From Atrichornis clamosus (taxonomy: Eukaryota > Chordata > Aves > Passeriformes > Menuridae): 64,000 nt of DNA. Made by a program: the position numbers and the translations under genes. Positions 45,775-58,500 of the stretch are shown here, in pieces; positions within the stretch are counted from its first letter, which is position 1, and each line of letters begins with the position of its first letter. The stretch spans positions 98,574-162,573 of the forward strand of contig WBMZ01002713.1 in assembly GCA_013400975.1 (NCBI GenBank), given 5' to 3'. A model generated the notes under the pieces. The model had not been told where the DNA came from and did no database searches. It saw only the letters and a list, made by a program, of their open reading frames with translations.

Positions 45775-48700
45775 GGATTTTTTTTTTTTAATGCCGCTAT
45801 TTTTAGCTTTCCCTATCAAATCTATAGCTCAATTCAGTTGCCTGTAATACCAGCATGGATGCAAGTCTTAAGTTTAACAGAATTACAGAGAAAAAAATTA
45901 AACATAATGTTTAAATTAATAGCAGCAGCTGCAACACAATAATAAACTGTCAGTACCTCCTTGCCAGATGAGTAATTCAAGTAGTTGTTCTCATTCACTT
46001 TTCATAGGAAAGAACATAAAGAAAAGGAGGGGCACTACTTTATCATCCAGGTTTTTACACCCTAGAGAGGCCATTAAACTGAACAGGACAAGAAATAAAA
46101 ATTACGGCTTAATGCCTAAGTGGGCTGACTTTTACTGTTGGAGGAGGAGGTCCCGAGATGTTCACTAAAGGAAACAGATTGTGTGTGCATATCCCTGGCA
46201 TTAGAAAGGTTTTCACTATTCATTAAACCAATAGCTTCCAACATGGTACTATTTCCCGCTCTTTTCCATTTTCCTGTACTATTAGAAGGAGTAATACTAT
46301 TCCTAAATTGAGAGACTTCATGGTTATTCTACCATAAAAGTTTAAAATGTCACAAAAAAAAACCAATTCCGAAGTCAAGCATAGTTATAAAATTGTCTAA
46401 GAAGGGGTGAAAACAATATTAAGTAACCTCGTAAGAGCTTATATGTATTTACTGCAGCTTGTTCCCAATGACTTTAGCTGGACATAATAGAGGTCTACCA
46501 CAACATAACCTTCCCTGTATAGCACATGGTGCTAAAAGTCATTTACAAATAAAAACCTGTGTCTTAAACATGCAACAAATGACAAGGCTTGTCTCCCTAA
46601 TCTTGCACTTAACATAATCAGCACTAAACTGAAAACAGAGACTAGAACAAACCAGTTTCAGAAACCACAAGGAAAACCAGTTTAGAACTATTTTCTGTAT
46701 GAAATAGAATATTTTCATAGCATAGGCAAGCCAAACATTTTTATACCCCTCAACCAAAACCTGTGATATTATTGTTTTTAGAGCATATTCTCTTTGAAAA
46801 TATGCACATGCACAGTACTGTGAATTTATCAATGCAGCTCTCTTCATTTCAAACAAAAGAAAAATAAAGAGAGTCAATCAAGTTGCACAGTAGCAACAAA
46901 CACAAGCAAATTAAGTTTTCCAAATTCGTAGCTCATTCAATAGAAAGTAATTTCTAAGGAACTCCCAACGATACTTCTCTATATATATTCCACACTAGGG
47001 TAAATCTCTGCTGTTGAGAGAGCAATGTTTGATATTTAATCAACAATTAAGCTATAGACTTTGGACAACTACCTATAACTGACAGACCAAGAACAATGAT
47101 GCGTTACAGCCTTTAAATAGTAATCAAGATTTTAGTTAAACTTTAAATAGCATTTGGAAGAAAGTGTGGAACTTCAGCATTTTTTCCTTCCAGTTATTTA
47201 CTTATTTGGTAATAGTAGCAGTCAATATTATGTGTTTTGAGATTACAAAAAAATAAGACTATTTGCTAAATAAAGCTTAGCTTTTCTTCTTTCATAGTTG
47301 TTCAAATCTACTTTCATGCCTGTCTGTGACCTCCTCTTCATCTCCTCCTGAAGAGAAGTACAAGAAAATTCTTGTGTTTGGATGAGTCACCCAAATTTTA
47401 TCTTGCTTTATGTAGGATCCTATTATTCTATACTTTAAATACAGACTAACAAAATCAGTACTCAAGATTTAGAGCAGTTAAGAGATAATAAAGCAATCAC
47501 TTGGGTTCTGAATCCTCAAGGTTCAGAATTAAACATTTGGGGGTAGCTTCCTTGTGATCATCTTTTTTTATCAAGTAAGTCCATTTTAAATATTAAATTA
47601 TTCTCCAGTACATGTTAAAAATAAAGCTTCATCATCTCCATTTCATGTAACTGGAAATGAAGGAATATTTGTCTGATGCCATAAAGTCATAGCACTAGAT
47701 TAGGGTTCAGACCTCCTGCACACCATCCTTTTTATTCTCTGCCTGTACCATCTGAATGACACCGTCCTAACAAAAATTAATGATGAAATGACTATGGAAT
47801 TAAAGTAACAATGCTGCACATTAACATCATAACTCATTAGTCTCCATCTGGGCATACAGAAAACACAAAGTATGTGATTGGTTACCCTGTGCAAAAGATT
47901 TTACTTAGGTAAGTCATTCTAGATGAAATAAAATTAATTAAAGACAAGCATAACCAAAACCCACTGTATGTGGCACCCAGATTGTTTTTCTTCTCACGTG
48001 TATCACCTTTCATACCCTACAACAAATGAAGCAGAGATTGAACAGAAGGCATGTTTCACATGACCATGAAGTAATTCGTGTCCATCCAACAACTAAACTC
48101 CATAATACTTCATTGACAAAAAAAGGCCCCTCCCTCAATAGCTGTAATTGTAGCAAATGAACACAGAGCAGAAGCTAAGCCCATACCACATAAAGCACCT
48201 GCTACTGACTGAGACTGTCCAACCTAGTGAAACCTGGACAAAATTCAGCAAATCACAATCTTCCAAATATTCCAACCCCTCTGCACACTAGGGGGTTGCC
48301 AAATCACTGGTTTAAGTACACAATCTTAAAACTCTGTTAGCAGGTAATTAATATAACGTTCCAAATTAAGGATGCACATGACGCTTCACCTCACTAACAC
48401 AGCTGACAAGTGGCTGTCCATGCAAATGCCCTCCTGGCAATGTGGGAGTGTTTGGACATTGCACTGCTGCAGCAGCAAAAGCTTCACGCACAGAAGGTAT
48501 GGGAACTGAGCACTACATTCAACATTGTGTTTACATTGCGAACAGCTCATTAAAGTAAGTTTAATACTAGCCAAGTCTGCCAATATAAACATAGTATTCT
48601 TGTTCTTAACCAATGGGATGTACCAAGAAAAAAGTATTTTAAATAAATTTGTTACCCCAAGCATTCACTGCTTTTCAGTGTAACAGCTTAGAAGAAACTT

Positions 48701-50764
48701 TGGACACAATATAGCATCCTTCCCCTCAAAAACCTCCATGCTTATGGATTATATAAATATACATATTTAATTTTTTTTCTATTCTTTCATTATGTAAAAC
48801 TCGTACTATCAATTTTCAATCACTTTCATCTTTAAAATCCGAAGTCAGCTCCTCTGTCACACTGATACAATTCCAGTCATATTCTGTAGATCAAACACTG
48901 GCAAGAAATCGTCAACTGATACCTGCGGAGACTGGCTACTGAGGTAGCACTTTCTTCTTAAATTAGGCATCTTTTCCTATGGATTGCATTACTAGACAAA
49001 TAGCCAAATGTTTTGACATTGCTCTGCCATTAGTTAGAATGGAAAATGTACTTTAAAAAAACAGGTTCTAATGAGCATTTGTACACATTCCAACTGACAC
49101 TGAGACTACTAATATTTGGAAAAGTGATGAGTCCCTGAATTTTTATTCCTGCACATATAATGCAGAAGAAAGCTGTGCTAATATGATAGTGTAGGTGTAC
49201 TTTTGTTTCTCTTAAGTTGTTACAAAGATTGAACAATTAAAGGATACTAATGACACACAATGCAATCTGATCAACACAGATGAAATATTGGGAGTGAACA
49301 GTCCTATTGTGAATACACACACAAAATCCACATACATCTCGTGTGGCAGTAAAAGTATTGAAGCTGAGCAAAATGTTCTTTTTGCTTTTTTAAACCAGAA
49401 GTGAAATACTTTAATCCTAATGTGGAATAAGACAATATAAGAACAGGTAAAACTGTCAGAAAAATAGAACTGTCTTTTTTCAGCTAACTATACTGCTATA
49501 TATAAATCCATCAGGTGGAACAATGAACAAAAGACAATTCTGTTTCCTTAAAAATCATCTTTTCAACTCCGCAGTAGATGCTCTAAAATTGCAGATCAAA
49601 ACCAGAACATTTTATAGAGTTAGAAACTAAGAGACAAAAAACAGCATAAGAAATAAACAACAAAAGATTATTTCTTCAAGAACAAAGAATCATCTGGCCT
49701 GATTACTTAGTGGGCAATGAATTTTAGATCATATTCTTCTAGCTGCTACATTTTCATTTTCATCTCCTCCCTGTAGCTGCTGGCTCAAATTAGCACAACA
49801 GATTGCTCTTGCTGATTCAAAATTATGTGGCAATAAATTCAGAAAATGAAAAAACTTTCATATTATATAATGAAAGGCTAAAATCTTTCAAAGGGATACA
49901 TTGTATCAGCCATGATGAGCTGGAGACCCTGAATTAATAGAGCTCAGCCTAGTGATCTGCTCAATTAACACTCTTGGTATAAAGTTGGCATCTACTCAAT
50001 TGATGAGATTGTTATGGACAGATGCACCTATTGAAAGCATGGGAGTCACAGCTGTATCTGCAACCCACTTTTCATTAAGAGCAAAATTCCAGGGTCTCGA
50101 TGGCAACGATCCACGTAGAGGAACATCTATTCATGTTCAAACTAGTGTAAATACACTGTTTACCTGGCAACTTTATTTAACAAAGAAATAAATAGCGAAT
50201 TAGTTCAGTTTTGGTTTGTGGGTTTGTGTTTTTCAGGGTCTAAGGCATGTATATTCTGAGACACTTGAGCTCTCTCCTGCTAATCGTCTCCTCATTCTCA
50301 GTCTACCATGCTTGCATTCCAGCACAGGCCACCACTGTGCTCACAATCTCACTGCTGCACCGCCTAATTAACAGTTTTAAGAGCCCCTTCTTTCAAAGGC
50401 TAACACAACCATAGCAGAGCAGGCAGAATATACTCAACAGTTTACACCTCCAGTGTAACATCAAACTTCCAGCTTAATGCTAAAATCCTGGGCTTGCACT
50501 GAATGAGTGAGTCCAAGGGCAGACACCAGCTCCTTTCTCTGGGCAAGTGCACTTGACCAGCTCCAGCCCAGGAAGACCACTGCAGGTAGGAGGAGGGTAA
50601 GATTTATCAGAGCTGTTCCTCATCACCATACAACTCGAAAGTTGAGTTCAGCATGTGCTGAAGTGATACAATGATACACGGCAAGGAAGTGGAGGTCTGG
50701 ATTAATTTTACACAGCCTACAGTGACCTATCTGCTCTAGTTTTAGAGCAGGTAACACCCTAGGT

Positions 50765-50788
50765 ATGCATCTAATGCATCTAATGCAC
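50765..50788. repeat. 9-bp tandem repeat
   Basis: Two and a half copies of atgcatcta. Confidence 0.75.
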
Positions 50789-53397
50789 CCTGGATAAGAT
50801 GTATTAAATACTATCAAAAATACCTCTATTCATACTGTAGATAGGGCTTATATGCAAATTCATAAATGCCCAAATGTATTTGAGAACCGTTCAGCTCTCC
50901 TTAAATTTAGCTGTCAACTCGGAACTATTCAGTAGGAACATATTTATAGAAGGGTTTCTTATGGATCACCTAAGGTCAAATGCCATTAAGTGCTATCATC
51001 CATGTGTACATGCAGTACACATTAAAATGTCACTTCATTAAATTAGTGGATGACACAACTAGCAGAAAAGCAAATAACAAGAATATGGTAGCTTGACAAA
51101 GTAATCTGCATGATTTAAATGTAACACACAGAACAGGTTTTCAAAACCACTGATGTACTGTTACATGACCAGAAAGAGTAAGACTGTATCACAGAAAGCT
51201 GTGACAATAACAAAATTTATCTTAGCATAGGCAACCTAACAACAGGCTTTCAACCAGATACGAGAAAAGGAGCAGTTGGTCGATGCCTCAATGAGGCAAT
51301 AACCACTTCCCTTTGTAGATGTCTTTGCTGAAATCTATCATGGAACAGAGTATACAGTTCTAGCATTCCTATTTTCATCTCTTTATCAGACCAAAACCAG
51401 ATGAACCCCACCAAGTGCAGGCTGTACATCTGACCTATGCTAATGAGTAGAAAGTCCTCCATGTTTTGTTTTGGGTTTTTTTGCCTTAAAAGGGTAGGGA
51501 TAACCATGCCATATATTTCAGTTGTTTGGATTTTTTTTTTTAATTTTGTTTTCATAACTACCTAGGAGGACAAACTAAATGCTGAGTTCCCCATCTCTTA
51601 ATGCCTCTGAATTGAGAATGCATGTCTTTTTTGAAGATATTTAATCAAACACATATGATAACGCTCAACACAGGCATAAATAATTGTTAAGGCATACAAG
51701 AGAGCAAAAATCACAGTAGAAAATCTAATGGTCTCTCTTGAGCCCCAAAGGGGGATGGTAGAAACATAAGCAGTCAATGTATTTGGCTTCACAGATTCTC
51801 CTGCTGAAGAAATAGATGGATGTGGTCAGCCATCCTGTGGTCAGGAAGGTACGCAAAGTCTCTTCATTTAGAGCCACTGAATAAAACATCCCTTGATGAC
51901 AGTAGAATTGCTATCTAGAGAAAGACATCTTATTACCTCAGCTTCTCACATCTTTCAAATTTACACCATGTGTTATAGATTAACAGTTACTTTTTCACTT
52001 TTTACAGCTTCCCAAAAAAAAAGTATGCACACAAAATACAGAATAGCAGCTGTTTATGACTTTTTACACTGTAAGGAAATGAATTCCATTTCGAATTCCA
52101 TTCCACATTTTTAGTTTTGGTTAAGTTATTTTTGGAGGATGAAATAGTGGCATTCCAGCTAGTCTTTTAAGATGCTTTCCCTGACTCTTAGTTTGTGTTG
52201 CTGTATTTCTACTTTGAACTGAAAACACATTTCCACTTATGATAATTTACACTACAAGTGAGCTGTTCAGTAAACAAGTAAATTTTTCAATATGAATATG
52301 ATGTTTTCATACTCAGACTACTTCGCAGCAGGCCAATGCAAAATTAATCTCAAATAGCATAAAGGAACAATACCAGAGCCCAAAAGAAAAAGCTTTTACA
52401 GGAAATCTGTTGCAAATTTCCTAAACAAGAGTAAGAAATAGTTCATTATTTCATACACAGATATGTAGAATGCACAAGCTAGGAAAATTGACGGATTAGC
52501 ACTATATTTTACTTGCCACTAATTTTTTAAACAATATGCACAAACAGAGTGCAAGGAACAGTGATATCACTTTTACTGTAAAAAAAAATGCATTTACAAT
52601 CAAGCTAACACTCTCTCATGGTTTGCTGATTTTCCCAAATGTATTTCATGAAGCAGTCTACATTGCAAGCATATAAAACAAACAAACAAAAAAATCAAGT
52701 TCTAAGCAGCCCAGTCTCAATTTTGCGGCTAGAATTTCTCTTCAGAAACATAAACATATTTTAGTGTATTTAATCTATGTCCAAGGCATGGGAGGTGACA
52801 GAATGAAAGAATCACATTGTTGAGCATAAAAGCAGAGAGTGTGAAATAGTCTACTGGGGTTAAGTATTAACCTGATGCATTTTTCAGAACGACTGTACTA
52901 TTTTTAACTGTTCTTTTTTGGCCACAGGTCAAAGTTTTCCTAGCAAAATACCAAAGTGAAAATGCTGGGAGCGAAGCCCAGAGGCAGCTCTCTTTGCTTT
53001 GGCCTAGGCAAAAACTTATTTGAATCCAGTCACATATGGACTGCTGTTTCCCACTCCTCTCCATTGACTATGGCTGTCATTATGCCTCTGAACATCGATG
53101 AGAAGAGTAACACAGCACTACAGCCTCGGGAAGAACATTTTTCAGATGTTATAGGAAATTCCTATATTCTCCACACAGCACAGGCACACATTCTGTTCAG
53201 TCAGTTCCTGTATTTTTGGCCAAACAGAACTGAGTCATTTGAAAGCACAAAAAAAGAGACAGTGTGAGTGCCTTGAGCAACTCTTGGAAGGACTGGGATT
53301 TATTCCCCCTTTTTCTGCTCCTCATAACTGGAACACACTGGAAACCTTGGGACAGACCGGAAATATAAGATCTGGAGACCCTAAAGTTCATTTAAAA

Positions 53398-53440
53398 GAA
53401 TAATAATAATAATAACAGCAAAACCAATAATGATAATAAT
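53398..53440. repeat. (TAA)n microsatellite
   Basis: A run of TAA units (53401-53415), then an interrupted stretch with more ATA/TAA units to 53440. It lies about 0.5 kb from the edge of the CpG island. Confidence 0.85.
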
Positions 53441-54177
53441 CCCTTACTGCCTTTCCAGAGATTGGATGTTTTAAATGGGGTAATCTAACTCCCCTCACAC
53501 TTCTTCCCGAGGGCATAGGTTTCTTACTAAATTATATTTCATACACTCAGACAGAAAAATGCTATTTGAAACAGGAGACACACGCATCAATTTGCCCCAA
53601 TGGAAAATAAATGTAACCCCACCGGAGCCCCCAGTTACATTTCTCCCTTAGGCGTGTCCCCTTTTCGTGAATTATTTCCACATCGCACAGAAACCTCAGC
53701 TTCACCAGAGGACGTTTCACAGGGCGTGAGCGATGGGTGCCCGGCAGTGCACACAAAGGCAGGTACTTTGGGGATGGACACGCTATGATTACGAGGCGCT
53801 AAAGAGAACGGTGTGAACGATGCTGGGAGAGAAAACTAGGCGCGTTCCTCCCCAGATCAGATCTTGCCAGAGACGTTTCTCACTTTCCCCCAAACAAGAT
53901 GTACCTAATCGGGGAGCGCTCGCTCTGCTCTCACGGTGCCGTGTCCGCCCCTCGCCGAACACAGCCCCGGGGGGCGAGGGCCGCTCCCGCCACCTCCCTG
54001 CCGCCGGTGGCCCGGCCGGGGGCATGGAGAGGATCCTTCGACCCCCCCCGAGGAAAGCATTTTCAGGACGCGGGAGCCCCTTCCTTCCTTCCCGTTCCCT
54101 CCCGCCCGCCTGAGGCGAGGGCAGCGTTCCCTTTGTTCCCCCGCCGAGCGCTCCCCCCGGGCGCGGCCGCCCCTCAC

Positions 54178-54327
54178 CAGCAGGCTCTCCACGTTGACTG
54201 GGGAGCGCGGGTCGCGGATCATGGACTCCAGCTTCCTCTGGCGGCCCTCGAGCATCCCCGCCGCCGGCTCCAGTGCCTCGGCCGCCAGGGGAGCCGCCGA
54301 CATCTTCCCCGCCGGCTGCTGGCTCAT
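54178..54327 (-). CDS. ROCK2: ROCK2 coding exon 1 (residues 1-50)
   Basis: This exon encodes the variable N terminus of ROCK2 up to ...VNVESLL (50 codons). The first part, MSQQPAGKMSAAPLAAEALE, is low-complexity and poorly conserved. The second part, RQRKLESMIRDPRSP, is the conserved ROCK2 N-terminal segment that leads into the helix-bundle dimerisation region preceding the kinase. The start is chosen at 54327 because an in-frame TAG lies four codons upstream (54340-54342) and the ATG has A at -3. A second in-frame Met is residue 9. The exon ends CTG|gtgagg at 54178, in phase 0, and exon 2 continues directly with Asp-Gly. By memory the vertebrate orthologue's N terminus is about three residues shorter, which is ordinary for this region. 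The exon lies inside a CpG island. Confidence 0.95.
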
Positions 54328-54339
54328 CCTCCGGCCCGC

Positions 54340-54471
54340 CTAGTGCCGGGCCCGCGGAGGACACGGCGCGGAGCCGCCCGGCGGGCCTAGCGCGGCGGCG
54401 AGCCCGGCTAAGGGCGGGGGCGGCGAGGCGGGAGCGGAGGGCAGCGCCGCCGGTGGCCGCCGCCCGGGCAT
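54340..54471 (-). promoter_or_regulatory. Upstream ORF of 43 codons in the ROCK2 leader
   Basis: An ATG at 54471 opens a 43-codon frame ending in TAG at 54340-54342, twelve bases before the ROCK2 start codon. It is the only minus-strand ATG between 54328 and 54909. It is in the same frame as ROCK2 and its start context is weak (T at -3, C at +4), so most ribosomes would be expected to scan past it. The encoded peptide is Pro/Ala/Gly/Arg-rich and looks like translated GC-rich leader, not a conserved peptide. It matters only if the transcription start is right of 54471, which I infer but cannot prove. A role in lowering ROCK2 translation is inference. Confidence 0.5.
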
Positions 54472-54900
54472 GAAGGGCGAGGGAAAACGGCCGCTGCTCC
54501 GCCCGGGCGTGGGGAGAGGGAGGGGAGAGCTGAGAGGGAAGGAGGGAGGGAAGGAGGGAGGGACGGACGGAACGCTTCCCGCCGTGCCCCCGCCTCTCCC
54601 CGCTCGGGGCGTCCCTCGGCGGCCGCCGCCTCACTGCCCGCTCCGCCGGGACAGCGCTCCCAGGGCGGAGGGAAGCGGACAGCGAAGGGGAAGCGGCAGC
54701 CGCGGGATCGGGCTCAGCGTGCGGCTCCCTCTCCAGCGTTCGCCGGCTGCTTGGGCGGGAGCCGCGATCTCCGCTGGCTTTGCCTCCTCTCGCCGCTCCG
54801 GCTCGGCCCCGCCACTCGCTCCGTGTTCCGCCCGCCCCCGGCCCGGCCTCCCGCTCCCCGGCCGGCGCAGGCGGCCTCCCCTACCCACAAGGCCCAGCTG
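54400..54900 (-). promoter_or_regulatory. Probable TATA-less ROCK2 core promoter region with GC boxes
   Basis: Sp1-type GC boxes (GGGCGG or its complement) are seen at 54412-54420, 54499-54504, 54753-54758, 54828-54833 and 54832-54837. No TATA box or CCAAT box is evident upstream of exon 1. Together with the CpG island this suggests dispersed transcription initiation on the minus strand somewhere in this interval. The exact start sites cannot be assigned from sequence alone. Confidence 0.5.
54511..54570. repeat. GGGA/GGAA-rich purine tract in the ROCK2 leader
   Basis: A run of imperfect GGGA and GGAA units on the plus strand gives a pyrimidine-rich tract on the ROCK2 sense strand. If the transcription start lies upstream, this would be a polypyrimidine segment of the 5' UTR. 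It is likely length-variable. Confidence 0.7.
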
Positions 54901-55137
54901 CGAGCGGCGCATTGCTCGGCGCTAGCTCCCCGCCCGGCTCTAACCCTGAGCTCAGCGGGTCGGGGCCGGGCCTGGGCAGGGCAAGGCAAAGAAAGGGCTG
55001 TGTGCGTTTTGGCCCATGAGACCTCACCCTGCCCGCATGCTGTAAAGCACACAGGAAAAAAACCCAAAAAGCCAAAAACATTTGAGAAAGCGGTCGAGTA
55101 GCGTTTCAGGTAAAACAGCAGTGCTCAGGGTGTGAGT

Positions 55138-55512
55138 CACAGAATCATGGAATGGTTTGGGTTGGAAGGGACCTTAAAGATGATGTAGTTCCAACCTCCT
55201 TGGCATGGGCAGGGAACCTTCTACTAGGTCAGGTTGCTCAGAGCGCCATCCAACCCGGCCATGATCGTGTCCAGGGATGGGGCATCCACAACTTCCTTGT
55301 GCAGCCTGTTCCAGTGCCTCACCACACTCACAGTAAATAATTTTTTGCTGATATTTAATCTAAGCTTACTGTTTTTTAATTTGAAGCCATTCCCCCTTGT
55401 CACTACATGCTCTTGTAAATAGTCTTGCCCCATCTTTCCTGTAAAGCCTTCTCTTTTTCAGGCTGAACAATCCAAATTCTCTCAGCTTTTCCTCATAGGA
55501 GAGGTACTTTAT
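55138..55512 (-). mobile_element. CR1 LINE 3' fragment just upstream of the ROCK2 CpG island
   Basis: The tail (cacagaatcatggaatggtt on the plus strand) marks the 3' end, followed in the minus orientation by the 3' UTR (with 'ttggaagggaccttaaagat' visible on the plus strand). The ORF2 C terminus is readable on the minus strand as QDYLQEHVVTRGNGFKLK, then LRLNISKKLFTVSVVRHWNR and LHKEVVDAPSL. It is 5'-truncated near 55512. Orientation matches ROCK2. The copy sits about 130 bases right of the CpG-rich sequence. Confidence 0.93.
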
Positions 55513-58500
55513 GCCTCTCCTATATGTATATCCTACATGTATGAGAGGGAGGATGGAGAACTAGACAGTGAGAATCCATGCTGGGGAAGGTACAGACTGC
55601 CCTTGTGCGCCCTGAGGAAGATGAAACTCCACACTGCACTGAAGGTGGGTACAGCCACATTGCCACCCTCGGCGGGCACTTCGAGGGCACAGGATGCTGT
55701 TTATCACACCCAGACAAGAGAGGCTGCAGCAGGGAGGGTGTCACTGATGGGATGGGCTCGAGGGATGGAAGTGGTGGTTGGGATGGTAGGGATGCTCCAT
55801 GGGATGGCATGTGAGGTTGTGGCCAAACTGATTTCAGCAGACCTGAAATGCGGCTGCTGGGCAGATGTTACAGGGCAGAATTACAGAGACCATGTAAGTG
55901 TCATTTGCTGAGGTGGAGGGACCTCAAGGAGGAAAGGTTAACATTTTACTATGTTGACTTTCAGCTGATAGCTGGATGTCAGTGAGCTGATGTCAGAAAA
56001 ATAGCCCAATATTTTAACTTGAAAGGAAGAGGAGAGGGAGTCAAAAAGAAGTAAATACGTGAGTCATTTGCATGGCTTTGAGTGAGATCACTCCCAGTGA
56101 TATTCTGAGTCAGGGCCCTGGTGCCAAACAACCCCCAACTTGAGAGAAGGTCTGTTCTGGATATCAACCCAAACCCAATAACTGGATTCTGTTTTTACAG
56201 TCCACTGAATCAAAATCCCCAAGCCTGATGGAAACACACACACATATGAACATTTTGAAAAGTCAGATTGGGCGTTGTGACTCACACTTTTCAGTGAACC
56301 ACATTGAGTGTGTGAGTTTTCTGAAGGAACTGGTGAAATCTGTTCGGGAGAGGCACTGGTTATTTATATTTTAGGACTACTTCATCTTCAAAACAGATTA
56401 GGATCTGCTTCACGGCAACACCACCGAAAAAAATCACACAGTCTCCTTGAGCAGTTTACCTTGCTAGGAGATAAAAGAAGTAGGTGCAACAAGTTGGGTT
56501 GCTGCTAGGATTAGAACATAGGTACTAGTGGGATCATGAAGTTACACAGCCTAGCAAAACAACTGTTCAAAGCTCTAAATTGCCTAAAACAAACATGATT
56601 TCTTTACTTACAGCCTATTCATTGGCTAATTTCTTAAAAATGACACAACAGAAATGTTTGGGGATTTTTAAGGGATTTAAAGTAGATTTGGACAACAACA
56701 AACGTGAGGAGTGTGTCTCCAGTGATCAATAAGGAGCCTGTGATAGGTTTTGCTGGTATGAACAGCAATTTTAGGCGTGATGTCAATGAGCACCAGGTGA
56801 TGTGAGGATCTAAGCTCCCTTCTCAGTTTCCCCTTGGCTATAGGCAAGGTGCTTCTCTTTTCTTCATTTTTTTCTTATCTATAAGCTTTGTAAAAACTAA
56901 TCTTATGTGATTTAGTGACGTTTGTTCAGGGTGCTTTCTAAACAAAGGTAACAAAGAAATTCTTAAATAAACATAACAGCCTTTTTTACATACAAAAAAA
57001 AAAAGTGTGATTGTAACTTCAAAAGCAAGTGTGTAGAAACAGTACCTTCTTGAAATTCTTGCCCAATAGATCTGTTCTTCCACCCTGCAGGACATATCTG
57101 TTTACTGACTAAACAAGTTTTACTCTGCTACAGGGACAATTTGACAATGGCAGTCAGCTGAATTCCTTTGTATGCCACAAATTCTCAACATGATCATCAG
57201 CAGATTTATTGCTGGTTATAAGTGATTAAATGACAAAAAGAAAGTCAGATCTGTCTCTCAGTATTTGCAAAACCTAGTTTTAACATGCCTTAAAGGAAAA
57301 ATAATACCACCTTCTATGGTCTTTTTACAGTTTTACCTTTTCTGCCTTCAGTGGTGTAAAACTCTTAGGGTATCACCTATCCCTAACAATGACCCTCTAA
57401 GAGAGAACTGTTTCTACTTGGTCTGTGTATGCTAGTTTTGAAGTCCAATGCAATGAATTGTCAAATGCTGCAGCCCTAAGCCCATGAGTCCACAGTTGGA
57501 TCCTTCATCTCTCTTTCTGCTCCCAGAAAAGCCACTGAACTCTTTAGGTATCTACAGTGCAAATATATTTTAGGTGCCCCAAGGCAGTAGGGAATTTGTT
57601 GTTTACCATTTTCAGAACTGGCTGCATTTATAGGAACAGATTGGTAAGAAGTTGGTAAATGGGGCTTATTGGTTAAAAGCCCTCAGCTTCAGGTCATTCC
57701 TTTACGATATTCCATAGGGATCAAACCTATTCAGGAAGAAGAGGTGTTTAGCTCTGTACTTCAGGCATGCTTTCACTACTAGCTATTGCAAAAGAATAAA
57801 AAGGAGACAAACTACCCATGTGTGCATCTGTTTTAGGAGAAGGGGCTGCTGTACTTTTAGCACTTGCTACTGGCTAGGTAAGGCTTTTGCAGATCCTCCT
57901 TTTAGGCTCCCACTCTCTGCAGATATTTGAAGGAGAACATAAGAGCACTACTGACAGCAGAGTTGATTATACTAATTGCTGGGGTCTCTAAAATTTAGGT
58001 TTAGCATGTCAGATGGATCTAGTCCATTTCTGTGTTTTGCATATGCGAAAACAGATGTATAGAAGAGTTAAGTAAGTTGCCAGTGATACAGATGATCTCT
58101 GTCTAGTGACATGAATCATCTCTCATCCCAAATGAGAACCAAATTGTGACAACAGAGTAAGAAGGACAAAACACCCCTCAATAGTCCAAGCAAATATAGT
58201 CTTTGAAAGCTGCCAAAATTAAACCATGTCAGACTGCTACAGGCAAAGGTGCATAACTATCGTCACTCGCCCAGGACACTGCACTGACGTGGGTATGGGT
58301 TGTTGTGATGGAAATAGGACAAGAAGTCATTTTTTAAATAATGAGGTCTGGAGACTTTGGAGGGTGTAGCTAAAGATTGTCAGTCTACCCCCAGAAAATA
58401 ATGTAGATTTATGTTATTAGCATAGAGAGTTCTTTACTTCTAGATTCATAAATAGGAAATAGGGGTGGAAAGGAATATAAGTTTATTGTGGGTTTTGTTC

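Larger units (their letters stand above)
14739..54177 (-). other. ROCK2: ROCK2 intron 1 (39,439 bp)
   Basis: The intron is bounded by gtgagg at 54177 and a T-rich tract ending in AG at 14739-14740 on the minus strand. A long first intron downstream of a CpG island is a common place for enhancers. It contains CR1 fragments near 16.1-16.8, 19.2, 21.4-21.9, 24.1, 25.3-26.6, 27.6, 30.6, 39.1-39.6, 40.7-41.5 and 43.9 kb, plus simple repeats listed separately. Stretches where I see nothing beyond AT-rich intron include 14.8-16.0, 16.9-19.1, 19.3-21.0, 22.0-24.0, 26.6-27.5, 27.7-30.5, 32-39, 41.5-43.8, 44-45.7 and 46-53.3 kb. A GC-rich patch at 31.3-31.56 kb is unexplained. Confidence 0.9.
53930..55010. 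promoter_or_regulatory. CpG island spanning ROCK2 exon 1 and promoter
   Basis: The sequence changes abruptly from AT-rich intron to a stretch crowded with CpG and GC-rich tracts, then returns to ordinary composition near 55010. It covers the first 250 bases of intron 1, all of exon 1, the 5' UTR and the likely promoter. This is the usual arrangement for a broadly expressed kinase gene. The limits are judged by eye and could shift by about 100 bases. Confidence 0.85.

Noticed and set aside
46539..46877. A 112-codon minus-strand frame
   Set aside because: Hydrophobic, AT-driven content with no recognisable family and no nearby gene structure; treated as chance intronic frame.
53789..54634. A 281-codon minus-strand open frame across ROCK2 exon 1 and the CpG island
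   Set aside because: It begins with GTG, has no ATG upstream of the ROCK2 start, lies in a different frame from ROCK2, and is explained by the scarcity of stop codons in GC-rich sequence.
54470..54925. A 151-codon plus-strand open frame in the promoter
   Set aside because: Composition-driven frame in the CpG island with Arg/Pro/Gly-rich, unrecognisable content. No evidence for a divergent protein gene.
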